DNA of 64,000 nucleotides, taken from the NCBI GenBank assembly GCA_964566075.1, contig CAZMHJ010000001.1, positions 62,001-126,000 on the forward strand. Reading direction: 5' to 3'. The translations under genes and the position numbers were made by a program. This DNA comes from CAZMHJ01 sp964566075. GTDB taxonomy: Bacteria > Patescibacteriota > Saccharimonadia > Saccharimonadales > CAIOMD01. Shown piece after piece: positions 18,245 to 25,983 of the stretch (within the stretch, counting starts at the first letter, position 1; every line of letters begins with the position of its first letter). A model generated the notes under the pieces. That model saw only the letters and a program-made list of their open reading frames with translations, ran no database searches and was not told where the DNA came from.

Positions 18245-19094
18245 GTTCGCTCCTGATTTTGCCACCAAGGGTACGTAACTCTCTAAGCGCTACTTGTGCT
18301 TGCTCGTGATTCGGTGGCATGCCGTGCCAGTGAAAATCATATTCCATAAAATCGACACCTTTACCAGGAATCGTATGTGCAATAATGGCGACAGGTTTTT
18401 CGATTACTGCTCGGGCCATGGCGCAGGCATCAATGACTGCTTCGATATTGTTACCGTCTATTTCAATCACATGCCAACCAAACGCTTCCCATTTTGCACG
18501 TAAATCTTCGAGTGGTACCACACTTTCAGTTGGGCCATCAATTTGTATATTGTTTCGATCAATAATCGCAATTAAGTTATGTAAGCCGTGCCTCGGGGCA
18601 AGCATAGCTGCTTCCCAAACATTGCCTTCGTCAAGTTCACCATCACCAAGTACTACGTAAATCCAGCGATGGTGTTGCTTGTTCAATCGCATCGCAAGAC
18701 CAATACCTATTGCCTGGCTTAAGCCACACCCTAACGGCCCACTGGTATTTTCGAGTCCGGGTAACTTTTTTCGCTCTGGGTGACCTTGCAAACGTGAGCC
18801 AAATTGGCGCAGGGTTAGTAGCTCTTTCTTATTAAAATAACCCGCTTCAGCCATGGTAGCGTATTGTACAGGTGCACAGTGCCCATTGCTCAGGAGTAAG
18901 ATGTCTCGTTCATTCCAGTCTGGCTTTTTTGGATCATGCCGTAAGATATCAAAGTATAACGCAGTAAAAATGTCGGCCAAACCAAGAGGACCTGCCGAAT
19001 GTCCGCTACCAGCATGCTCGAGCATCGTAATGATGTCTTTACGGATAGAATTTGCTATCTGTTCTAGCTCAATATCAGTATATTTTTTTGTCAT
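18237..19094 (-). CDS. Transketolase, N-terminal (TPP pyrophosphate-binding) subunit
   Basis: First half of the split transketolase, 285 residues. HAGSGHSAGPLGLADIFTAL contains the histidine region. The TPP/Mg motif is GDGELDEGNVWEAAM (from residue 140) ending in DRNN (169-172). LENTSGPLGCGLSQAIGIG is also typical. Two-gene transketolases are common in archaea, Thermotogae and CPR bacteria. It sits between rpe (1-bp overlap) and tktC (8-bp overlap), so it belongs to a tightly coupled pentose phosphate unit. Confidence 0.93.
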   Translation of the reverse strand: MTKKYTDIELEQIANSIRKDIITMLEHAGSGHSAGPLGLADIFTALYFDILRHDPKKPDWNERDILLLSNGHCAPVQYATMAEAGYFNKKELLTLRQFGSRLQGHPERKKLPGLENTSGPLGCGLSQAIGIGLAMRLNKQHHRWIYVVLGDGELDEGNVWEAAMLAPRHGLHNLIAIIDRNNIQIDGPTESVVPLEDLRAKWEAFGWHVIEIDGNNIEAVIDACAMARAVIEKPVAIIAHTIPGKGVDFMEYDFHWHGMPPNHEQAQVALRELRTLGGKIRSEHE

Positions 19095-19732
19095 TATTTC
19101 ACCGAAGTTAACTTTGCTTTCATTGTAGCATAAGTAGTTTCGGGATTATCACTATTATGAATCGCACCGCCAACATTAATAACTTCAACACCAGCTCGCG
19201 TAATTTGTTCGATGTTTTCGAGGTTTACACCACCATCCCAACCGATCTCTAAAGTTGGTTGCAGATCTTTAAGTAGGGTAACCTTTTCGAGTTGTGCGAG
19301 ATCGGCAGTTCCACCATGGTACCCGAGATGACCTCCAAAAATAAGCACATGTTGTACGTGTGGTAATAGGTAACCTATCGACGCTACTTCTGTTTCAGAT
19401 AGTAGGGCAATGCCTGTTTTTATACCATTCTCTCTCAATTGAGCAGCAAATTTTGGAATATCTAAGTTACTTTCTGCGTGGACAATAACAAGGTTTGGGC
19501 GTAGTGCTATGAGTCGCTCTATTACTGTTTCTGGATGGCGATACATGATATGTATATCTACCGTGTTGTTGTCTGGGATTGCAATCTCATCGAGTTTCGG
19601 CGATACCGTGGGTGCAAAATCACCGTCCATTACATCAATGTGGATTCGTTCAGCAAATGATGAAACTAAATCTAGCTGCTGTTCAAATTCGGTAACGTCT
19701 GTAGCAGTAACTGTGGGGCAAATTGTAGCCAT
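19094..19732 (-). CDS. rpe: Ribulose-phosphate 3-epimerase
   Basis: TIM-barrel epimerase interconverting ribulose-5-P and xylulose-5-P. Starting at 19732 gives MATICPTVTATD (strand 1), then ERIHIDVMDGDFAPTVSPK with metal-binding His and Asp, DIHIMYRHPE (second metal His) and EIGWDGGVNLENI (catalytic Asp). 212 residues is close to the usual 215-225. An in-frame ATG further upstream would overlap rpiB by about 50 bp and adds residues outside the fold, so it was not used. The chosen start lacks a clear Shine-Dalgarno. Confidence 0.9.
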   Translation of the reverse strand: MATICPTVTATDVTEFEQQLDLVSSFAERIHIDVMDGDFAPTVSPKLDEIAIPDNNTVDIHIMYRHPETVIERLIALRPNLVIVHAESNLDIPKFAAQLRENGIKTGIALLSETEVASIGYLLPHVQHVLIFGGHLGYHGGTADLAQLEKVTLLKDLQPTLEIGWDGGVNLENIEQITRAGVEVINVGGAIHNSDNPETTYATMKAKLTSVK

Positions 19733-19745
19733 AGCTATAACTATA

Positions 19746-20198
19746 TCAGAGATTATCGAGCTCGTTTTTGCGTCGAACATATTTCGCCGCTCCAGCAAAA
19801 GGTGTATTTAGCCACGCTTCTATAATGACAAAAGCTTTTTGATGGCCATCATCCTTAAAAATATCCGCAGGCAAGGCCAGTACGTTACTATCTTCGTCAT
19901 TGCGAATTCCTTTAGCAGCTTCGACGCTCCAACCAAGGCCCGCACGAATTCCGCGAACTCGGTTTGCAGCCATCAACATACCTTGGCCACTGCCACATAC
20001 GAGTATCGCTCGAGGATCTGGGTCGCTACTGGCAAGTACTCTATTGGTAGCTGCTGTGGCAAAAACTGGAAAGTCGTCTTCTGGGTCAAAATCTCTATCA
20101 CCAACATCTTCAGCGACGTAGCCTGCTTTTTTTAGGTATGCCAGCACATCCTCTTTAAGGCCATACCCGCGATGATCGGCACCAACGTAAATAACCAC
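19746..20198 (-). CDS. rpiB: Ribose-5-phosphate isomerase B
   Basis: Interconverts ribose-5-P and ribulose-5-P. GADHRGYGLKE at the start, catalytic Cys68 in the CGSGQGMLMAANR loop, and the later GIRNDEDSNVLALPADI are diagnostic. 150 residues is typical. It lies 15 bp after gapA and 13 bp before rpe. Ends in TGA, one of several genes here showing that UGA is a normal stop in this organism. Confidence 0.94.
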   Translation of the reverse strand: MVIYVGADHRGYGLKEDVLAYLKKAGYVAEDVGDRDFDPEDDFPVFATAATNRVLASSDPDPRAILVCGSGQGMLMAANRVRGIRAGLGWSVEAAKGIRNDEDSNVLALPADIFKDDGHQKAFVIIEAWLNTPFAGAAKYVRRKNELDNL

Positions 20199-20213
20199 TT
20201 TAGATACTCCAGT

Positions 20214-21281
20214 TTATGAGATATGTGCTTCTTCTGGCCCAGGGAAGTTTTGATCTGGGCTTGTTGCACCTTGTAATAGTCTGCCAGTATCAGCAACAAG
20301 TTCGACAAGTCGGTTGCTATAACCCCATTCGTTGTCGTACCACGCAACGACTTTCAGCATGTTACCGCCAACAACTGATGTTAATGGCAGATCAACTGTC
20401 GTGCTGTGGCTATTACCGATAAAATCACTACTTACCAGTTCCTCTTCGGTAACTGCTAGAATACCCTGGTAATACGGCTCAGCGGCCGCTTTACGAAAGG
20501 CTTCGTTGACTTCGTCAATGGTTACATCTCTTTTGGTCAAAATCACAAAATCGCTCATCGACACAACAGGGGTTGGGACACGCACACTCAGGCCACCAAA
20601 AATGCCTGCTACAGCTGGTAGGGCTTGGCCGGCAGCAATTGAAGCACCGGTAGTGGTAGGTACGATATTTTCTGCTGCAGCACGAGCTTCACGCAAGTCC
20701 TTTGCGGGTGCATCTTGCAAACGTTGGCTTGCGGTATAGCTATGTACTGTCGTCATCATGGCTTTTTCGATACCAAAATTTTGATGAATAACATCCATTA
20801 CAGGAGTAATGCAGTTTGTTGTACAGCTTGCATTGCTGATAACGTCACTCGCTGTTTGAAGTTGATCTTCATTTACACCGATTACGATCGTGGTGGCACC
20901 ATCGCCTTTTGCGGGTGCGCTAATAACAACCTTTTTTGCACCAGCTGGGTCAATATGCGCACGAGCCTTAGCGGGGTCCACAAAGAATCCGGTTGATTCA
21001 ATAACAACGTCAACACCTAAATCACCCCATGGAAGCAGTGATGGGTCCGTTTGCTTGTAGACATGAATTGGTTTGCCGTCAACAATAATACTTTCGTCGT
21101 CATAGCCAACTTCTCGGTGATAGGTGCCATAGGTTGAGTCGTGCTTTAATAAATGCGCTAATGTTTTTGTATCCGTTAAATCATTTAAGGCAACAATTTC
21201 TAGGTCGTCACGTTCGAACGCAACTTTGAATGCATTGCGACCAATGCGGCCAAAGCCATTAATTGCTACTTTTGTCTTCAT
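20214..21281 (-). CDS. gapA: Glyceraldehyde-3-phosphate dehydrogenase
   Basis: Phosphorylating GAPDH of glycolysis. NAD-binding INGFGRIGRNAFK at residues 7-19, active-site ASCTTNCITP with Cys153, catalytic-site HSYTASQ, and WYDNEWGYSNR near the end are all present. 355 residues is slightly long because of a C-terminal extension after VADTGRLL (GATSPDQNFPGPEEAHIS). AAAGGGGG is a strong ribosome site before the ATG. It has its own promoter within a long dyad (21304-21339) and leads the gapA-rpiB-rpe-tktN-tktC-fba run. Confidence 0.96.
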   Translation of the reverse strand: MKTKVAINGFGRIGRNAFKVAFERDDLEIVALNDLTDTKTLAHLLKHDSTYGTYHREVGYDDESIIVDGKPIHVYKQTDPSLLPWGDLGVDVVIESTGFFVDPAKARAHIDPAGAKKVVISAPAKGDGATTIVIGVNEDQLQTASDVISNASCTTNCITPVMDVIHQNFGIEKAMMTTVHSYTASQRLQDAPAKDLREARAAAENIVPTTTGASIAAGQALPAVAGIFGGLSVRVPTPVVSMSDFVILTKRDVTIDEVNEAFRKAAAEPYYQGILAVTEEELVSSDFIGNSHSTTVDLPLTSVVGGNMLKVVAWYDNEWGYSNRLVELVADTGRLLQGATSPDQNFPGPEEAHIS

Positions 21282-21303
21282 CCTACCCCCTTTAGTAATA
21301 AAT

Positions 21304-21339
21304 ATAAGCGTTACCGTTATTGTATACGGTAACGCTTAT
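21304..21339 (-). promoter_or_regulatory. Long dyad over the gapA promoter, candidate operator or attenuator
   Basis: Perfect 14-bp inverted repeat (21304-21317 with 21326-21339) around an 8-nt centre. On the minus strand a -35 TTGCGA lies at 21343-21348. The -10 TACAAT falls in the dyad centre at 21319-21324 (18-bp spacer), and transcription would start inside the downstream arm. A repressor bound here would block the promoter. The hairpin could alternatively terminate the upstream Nudix transcript, but no U-run follows it. Confidence 0.6.
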
Positions 21340-21355
21340 CTGTCGCAAGTATTTA

Positions 21356-21748
21356 TTAGCGATATATTACTTTAAATGCGTCAACATGCGGTTGATATTG
21401 CATAGTATCTAAGAAAGTATCTTTTGATACCCACTTGAAAATGTCATGCTCGTAACTTAGCGTTATCTCTGGATGCTCGGCCAGGCCTATCACATAATGC
21501 CTGATAATAATTGCATCATCACGCTCATCAGTCGTTTTTAGTACTTCTTTAACAGAACTGATTGTAACGCCCGCTTCTTCTTCTAACTCCCTGATTGCTG
21601 CTTGCAGTGGATCTTCGCCAGGCTCAACCCAGCCTCCAGGCAAATCCCATTCAAGTGCCCGTCTAGGCGCTGTTTTACTACGGCGTAGTACTAAAATTTC
21701 ATTATTGGCGTTTTCTAAAAACACCTTTGCGACAATAAATTCTTGCAC
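21356..21748 (-). CDS. Nudix hydrolase
   Basis: A 130-residue MutT/Nudix protein with an intact Nudix box from GGWVEPGEDP to RELEEEAGV. N-terminal strand VAKVFLENANNEILVLRRSK precedes WDLPGG, similar to small nucleotide-cleaning Nudix enzymes. The substrate is unknown. It is 1 bp after the ppa stop and 75 bp before gapA, so it is co-transcribed with ppa and may read through into gapA. Confidence 0.88.
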   Translation of the reverse strand: MQEFIVAKVFLENANNEILVLRRSKTAPRRALEWDLPGGWVEPGEDPLQAAIRELEEEAGVTISSVKEVLKTTDERDDAIIIRHYVIGLAEHPEITLSYEHDIFKWVSKDTFLDTMQYQPHVDAFKVIYR

Positions 21749-21749
21749 G

Positions 21750-22280
21750 CTACTGCGTATACCGTTCTATACACTCGGCAATGATTTTTTTGGCATCATC
21801 TACATTACCCCAACCAAGTACCTTAGTACTGCCTGGTTTTTTGAGATCTTTGTAGTGTGTAAAGTGGTGTTCGATTTTTTGCTTCCATCGTTCGCCTAAA
21901 TCTTCAAGTGAATGAATGCTATCGCCCGTATTTCTGTCATCGGCAGGGACACAGACAATCTTATAGTCCATTTCGCCATCATCTTCGAAATTAAGGATAC
22001 CTACAACTTTAGCTTCTAACCATACGCCTGTTGGAATTGGTTCTTCGGTTACTACTAACGTATCAAGCTCATCACCATCCTCATCAATTGTTCCAGGTAT
22101 AAATCCGTAGTTAACTGGTTTTGCAAAAATAGCTGGTTCTACACGATCAAGTGTAAACGCTGCTCGTTTTCTATCCCACTCTATTTTGAGCATTGAGCCC
22201 ATTGGAATTTCAACAACCGTGTTGATTGTTCCTGCCTGGTAATCACCCGGCTCAAGTACCTGATTAAAATCGGCCATCAT
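21750..22280 (-). CDS. ppa: Inorganic pyrophosphatase
   Basis: Soluble family I pyrophosphatase, hydrolysing PPi to drive biosynthesis. VVEIPMGSMLKIEWDR, VNYGFIPGT, the signature DGDELD with metal aspartates, and VPADDRN are present. 176 residues is typical. AAGGAGAA precedes the ATG; a second in-frame ATG follows at once, so the start may be 22277. Its promoter overlaps that of the divergent phosphodiesterase gene. Confidence 0.94.
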   Translation of the reverse strand: MMADFNQVLEPGDYQAGTINTVVEIPMGSMLKIEWDRKRAAFTLDRVEPAIFAKPVNYGFIPGTIDEDGDELDTLVVTEEPIPTGVWLEAKVVGILNFEDDGEMDYKIVCVPADDRNTGDSIHSLEDLGERWKQKIEHHFTHYKDLKKPGSTKVLGWGNVDDAKKIIAECIERYTQ

Positions 22281-22305
22281 TTCTCCTTATCTTCTATTCT
22301 TATGT

Positions 22306-22315
22306 AGTATACAAT
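22306..22315. promoter_or_regulatory. Overlapping divergent -10 elements, ppa and phosphodiesterase
   Basis: AGTATACAAT reads TATACT on the minus strand (22306-22311, for ppa) and TACAAT on the plus strand (22310-22315, 8 nt before the phosphodiesterase ATG). Polymerase cannot occupy both at once, so the two genes may exclude each other. Confidence 0.5.
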
Positions 22316-22323
22316 AACTTGTG

Positions 22324-23010
22324 ATGAAACCCTGGTTAGTTGCCCATCGTGGCGCACCCAATGAAGCACAAGAAAATATAACCACTTGGATGAGGCAAAT
22401 ATAAATGGAACNNNNNNNNNNTGCAGCTTTCGAGGCTGCTCGAAAGTACGCTGTTGGCTATTTCGAATTTGATGTTCGCGTCACAAAAAATGGTGTTGCG
22501 GTTATCCATCATGACCCTATGATTGGTTTATCATCTATCGCCGAAACAGACTATCAAGCACTGCTGTCACTAGATCCACAGCTGACTACTTTTGAAGCGG
22601 TTGTTGCCGCACATTCAGAGATACCTCTTTTTGTTGAGCTAAAAAGTAGCGGATCTGCTGCGCATACTCTTGATTACTTACGTACCCACCCGGAAAGTTA
22701 TGCTACAAGTTTTCTAGAATCAGAGCTTCTTATTCTTAAAGACGCCGGTATTGCGTCACAGCGTCTGTTTATTGCGCAGTACCACCACCCGATTGGCTTG
22801 TTACGAAAAGTACAAAGAAATCAATTCGGTGGAGTGACGCTTAATCGATGGTACTTAACGCCATTATTTTACTGGCGAGCCAGAAGAATGGAGGCGCGTA
22901 TCATGATTTATGTGGTCAATGGCTCGCTCTGGGCGCGAATGGTTCGCCTGCTATACCGTGATGTTTTTATCTGTACCGATATGCCTCAACTATTTGATAG
23001 GTTCGACTAA
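22324..23010 (+). CDS. Glycerophosphodiester phosphodiesterase, broken by assembly gap
   Basis: GDPD-family TIM-barrel phosphodiesterase. The start gives MKPWLVAHRGAPNEAQENI with the catalytic His-Arg. After the 10-N gap come AAFEAARKYAVGYFEFDVRV (Glu and Asp ligands), AVIHHDPMIG (second His) and FVELKSSG. In the family, ENT is followed directly by xxAFxxA. Here about 25 bases (22387-22411) encode unrelated residues and an in-frame TAA before the gap, so this is probably a contig-end artefact and not a true pseudogene. Its stop overlaps the next ATG (TAATG). Confidence 0.8.
22412..22421. other. Short gap (10 N) inside the phosphodiesterase gene
   Basis: Ten N following about 25 bp that do not fit the gene. 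This looks like a failed contig join. Confidence 0.95.
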
Positions 23011-23333
23011 TGAAGCGTTGGCAGATTGCTACTCTTGTTGTGTTTGCACTGATTTGTCTTGGACTTGGGTTTGTTTTAGTCACACAAAACCGCACCGTAT
23101 CTAATGAAGGTAATCCGGGAAATGCTCAGGAAATTACGATAAAGCAGGTGGAGCAACATGGGAGCGTCTCAAATTGCTGGGTCATTATTGGCACAAAGGT
23201 ATTTAATGCTACTGCCTATCTTACACAGCACCCAGAATCAGATGTAAAAATGCATTGTGGTAGCCAGTTGCCGGCTGACAAAAAGACAAGTGAAGCCTTA
23301 AACCAATTTTATATTGGTTTACTAGTCCCTTAA
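23010..23333 (+). CDS. Membrane-anchored cytochrome b5-like domain protein
   Basis: A 107-residue protein: N-terminal signal anchor (about residues 5-25), then a short cytochrome b5-like domain. VEQHGSVSNCWVIIGTKVFNATAYLTQHPES matches the b5 pattern in which CWV and the HPGG motif carry the first haem ligand; here HPES, with His74. The second axial histidine normally found about 20 residues later is absent (CGSQLPADKKTSEALNQF), so haem binding is doubtful. It is translationally coupled to the phosphodiesterase gene by TAATG and abuts the fasciclin gene stop to stop. Confidence 0.65.
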   Translation: MKRWQIATLVVFALICLGLGFVLVTQNRTVSNEGNPGNAQEITIKQVEQHGSVSNCWVIIGTKVFNATAYLTQHPESDVKMHCGSQLPADKKTSEALNQFYIGLLVP

Positions 23334-23909
23334 TTATTGTGGCAAAAGTACTGTATCGGTAATATGAATCACACCATTTTGTGCTTTAATATCTGCTTTA
23401 GTAACGAGTGCTTTATCGCCTTTTGCTCCAACAAAATAGATATTATTACCATCGATTGAAACAAGTAGTTCCTGGCCATTGGTGGTTTTGATTTTTTGCC
23501 CATTTGTAAGTTGGCTTGTTAATAGTGAGCCACTAATAATGTGGTAGTTCATAATACTAGTAAGCGGAGCTATATTTTCGGGTTTTTGGAGTCTATCAAG
23601 TGTGCCGCTTGGTAATGCATTAAAAGCGCTGTTACTGGGAGCTATAATCGTAAACGGACCCTGCCCTTGTATGGCTGACAAAAGATTAGCTGTTTTTAAA
23701 ACTCCGTAAAAAGTGCTTGCAGATCCAGTGCTTCCAAGAAGGCTGGCAACATCTTTATCACTGGCTGGCTTACTTGCCTCGCTTTGTGTCGTTTGTTGAC
23801 CCTTTGAATCCTCACTACTGCCCTGCATAATAAAAAACCAATATGCAAAAATACCCAGACCGATCAATAAGATACCTACAATAATCAGGACAATCGTTTT
23901 TTTGCTCAT
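23334..23909 (-). CDS. Membrane-anchored fasciclin (FAS1) domain protein
   Basis: A 191-residue surface protein: transmembrane anchor (about residues 4-28), a Ser/Gln/Lys-rich linker, then one FAS1 domain from about residue 52. The domain motifs are FTIIAPSNSAFNALP (H1-like box), YHIISGSL in the middle and NGVIHITDTVLLP at the end. FAS1 domains mediate adhesion; a role in host or surface contact is a reasonable inference for an episymbiotic lineage. It lies 53 bp after the MarR gene in the same direction. Confidence 0.85.
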   Translation of the reverse strand: MSKKTIVLIIVGILLIGLGIFAYWFFIMQGSSEDSKGQQTTQSEASKPASDKDVASLLGSTGSASTFYGVLKTANLLSAIQGQGPFTIIAPSNSAFNALPSGTLDRLQKPENIAPLTSIMNYHIISGSLLTSQLTNGQKIKTTNGQELLVSIDGNNIYFVGAKGDKALVTKADIKAQNGVIHITDTVLLPQ

Positions 23910-23962
23910 CTACCACCCTCCAGTTTCAATACTATACGCATTATAGTCGACAACGCTTTTGG

Positions 23963-24433
23963 TTAAAAATGATTTCTTGTAGAAATTGTCATGCGAGGTA
24001 ACGGTTTAGCGGCTAAAGCCCCTACAACATTCATATACGTCAATAAGTCATCCGCGTCTAAACCGTCGAGCCAGTCGGCTGTTGCAGTTCGAATTTCACC
24101 TTCTATATCACAGGCTTTCTGGCCGCCGGATTTTGTCGAATACACCAATTTTGCACGTTTATCTTTTTCGTCGGCAAGCCGCGTTACCCAGCCAGTTTTC
24201 TCTGCACGATTTACAAGATTTGTGATGACTGGCATTTCAACACCTAAGAGCTCAGCAAGTTCAGAAATACGGATACCTCTACCGGCCGTATCGACAACAC
24301 TACCAATCAGCAACCATTCGGTAATAGTTAGGTCGTACTGTTTAAGGATTTCTGACATGAACGAACGTAGTGTTCGAAATGCCCGTGCTTGAGAAATCAC
24401 CGCCTGATACGTAGTTAGTTGACGATGTGGCAT
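23963..24433 (-). CDS. MarR-family transcriptional regulator
   Basis: A 156-residue winged-helix regulator. ITEWLLIGSVVD begins the DNA-binding domain, ISELAELLGVEMPVITNLVNRAE is the recognition helix region, and GWVTRLADEKDKRAKLVYST is the wing with the conserved Asp-x-Arg. N- and C-terminal helices would form the dimer. It lies between the thioredoxin reductase fusion (36 bp) and the fasciclin gene. Redox genes are common MarR neighbours, so it may sense thiol stress, though no ligand residues are identifiable. Confidence 0.87.
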   Translation of the reverse strand: MPHRQLTTYQAVISQARAFRTLRSFMSEILKQYDLTITEWLLIGSVVDTAGRGIRISELAELLGVEMPVITNLVNRAEKTGWVTRLADEKDKRAKLVYSTKSGGQKACDIEGEIRTATADWLDGLDADDLLTYMNVVGALAAKPLPRMTISTRNHF

Positions 24434-24469
24434 GCTCTTATCAAAGCACGATTACAGCGACGAAGCAAG

Positions 24470-25654
24470 TTAACGATTGACGTGTTCTATGTATTCACGT
24501 ATACGGAGGGCAGCTGTAGCACCTTCGCCCACTGCACTTGCAATCTGCATGGTGGCGCCGCTGCGCACGTCACCTGCAGCAAATACACCCGGTATGGCGG
24601 TCTCAAGTTTTTCATTGGTTTTAATCAAACCAACTTCATCAAACTCAATAGCGGACTCATGTAAAAATTCTGTATTTGGCTTAAGACCAACGAACACAAA
24701 AACGCCGTCAGTCTCAATTTCAACCTTTTCATTTTTTGCTGTATCTGTACCAATAACAGTAACTACTTTTGTATCGTCACCAATGATTTCATCTGTTGTC
24801 ACGCCAAGGTGGACAGTGATTTTTTCATTTTTTTCGAGCTCATGAACGAGTACATCACTAGCACGTAGGGTACTACGGACTAGTAAATCAATATGGCTAG
24901 CAAAACGTGTTAAAAAGAGGGCTTCTTGGACTGCAGAGTTACCACCACCAACAACAACAATTTTTTTCTCACGATAAAAAGCACCGTCACACGTTGCGCA
25001 ATAATGGACACCACGAGCATAGTACGTATCTTCGCCCGGAATCCCGAGTCGCTTATAATCGCTCCCCGTTGCGATAAGCACGGCTTTAGCATAGCGATCA
25101 CCATCAGATGTCGCAAGCTTCACTAAACCATCTTGCTGTTCGATACCAAACACCTCACCAAGTTCGATTACCGCCCCAAACCGTTCGGCTTGTTTACGTA
25201 AATTCTCAGCCAAATCAAGACCGCTAATACCTTCTGGAAACCCAGGATAATTATCAACCCAGTCCGTAGTTGCGGCTAAGCCACCAATAACGCCCTTTTC
25301 ATACAAGACCGTATTAATATCTTCGCGAGTTGTGTAAATAGCAGCTGTTAAAGCTGTAGGCCCTGCACCAATAGTAATAACATCAGTGACTGATTCTTGG
25401 GTTAGTTCGGGTTTAATATCGAGCGCTTTGTCGAGTTCGATAGCAGTTGGTTCTTGCATAATTGTGTCTCCGATGATAATCGTTGGAATTGCATTTTTTC
25501 CATTAGTGATTTCCAGCATTGCTTCTTTGGCGCCTGGTTCGTTATCGACATCGTGCGCTTCGTAGGCTATTGCATGACGCGCAAAGTAGTCTTTCACCAT
25601 CTTGCAGTCAGCACACCAATCGGCGCCGTAATAAATCACCTTTGGTTGAGGCAT
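24470..25654 (-). CDS. Glutaredoxin-thioredoxin reductase fusion
   Basis: A 394-residue two-domain protein. Residues 1-80 are a glutaredoxin-like domain with WCADCK (Cys14, Cys17) and cis-Pro in AIPTIIIG. From about 90 follows an NADPH-dependent thioredoxin reductase: FAD motif GAGPTALTAAIY, redox-active CATC (Cys219, Cys222) in HYCATCDGAF, NADPH motif VVGGGNSAVQEA, and FAAGDVRSGATMQIASAVGEG. The fusion suggests electrons pass directly from the reductase to its attached thiol domain. A separate glutaredoxin gene ends 1 bp upstream, likely the partner. Confidence 0.92.
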   Translation of the reverse strand: MPQPKVIYYGADWCADCKMVKDYFARHAIAYEAHDVDNEPGAKEAMLEITNGKNAIPTIIIGDTIMQEPTAIELDKALDIKPELTQESVTDVITIGAGPTALTAAIYTTREDINTVLYEKGVIGGLAATTDWVDNYPGFPEGISGLDLAENLRKQAERFGAVIELGEVFGIEQQDGLVKLATSDGDRYAKAVLIATGSDYKRLGIPGEDTYYARGVHYCATCDGAFYREKKIVVVGGGNSAVQEALFLTRFASHIDLLVRSTLRASDVLVHELEKNEKITVHLGVTTDEIIGDDTKVVTVIGTDTAKNEKVEIETDGVFVFVGLKPNTEFLHESAIEFDEVGLIKTNEKLETAIPGVFAAGDVRSGATMQIASAVGEGATAALRIREYIEHVNR

Positions 25655-25655
25655 A

Positions 25656-25904
25656 CTAGGCTACCGCTGGAGCAAGTTTTGCTAGATTATAACCTACTAC
25701 AACTGATTGGCTATTGTCATCATTTGTTATAACAGTTACAGGGACATTTGTCTGACCACTAATACTAATGGCTTCATTGGCTCGCTCAGGGTGTTCTTCG
25801 ATATTAACTTCTGTGTAGCCGTGTCCTTTAGCGGTCAACCATTTTTTTACCATTACGCAGTAAGCGCAGGTGTTTGTGGTGTAAATAGTGATGTCTTTTG
25901 CCAT
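25656..25904 (-). CDS. Glutaredoxin
   Basis: An 82-residue glutaredoxin with CAYC (about residues 13-16), cis-Pro motif NVPVTVI and a terminal GYNLAKL helix in place of the usual GG-x-DD loop. The NrdH-like size and the adjacent reductase gene make it a probable substrate of the fused thioredoxin reductase; it could feed ribonucleotide reductase. First gene of the redox unit. Confidence 0.88.
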   Translation of the reverse strand: MAKDITIYTTNTCAYCVMVKKWLTAKGHGYTEVNIEEHPERANEAISISGQTNVPVTVITNDDNSQSVVVGYNLAKLAPAVA

Positions 25905-25954
25905 AATTTTATACCTTTTATAACTTTACTTTTTATAGTTTATTATGTAATTAA

Positions 25955-25983
25955 TTAAAAATCAAACACTATATATAGCGTTT
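25955..25983 (-). terminator. Intrinsic terminator after the FKBP gene
   Basis: On the minus strand AAACGCTAT and ATAGTGTTT pair (9 bp, one G-U), followed by GATTTTT. The hairpin begins inside the FKBP stop codon. Confidence 0.7.
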
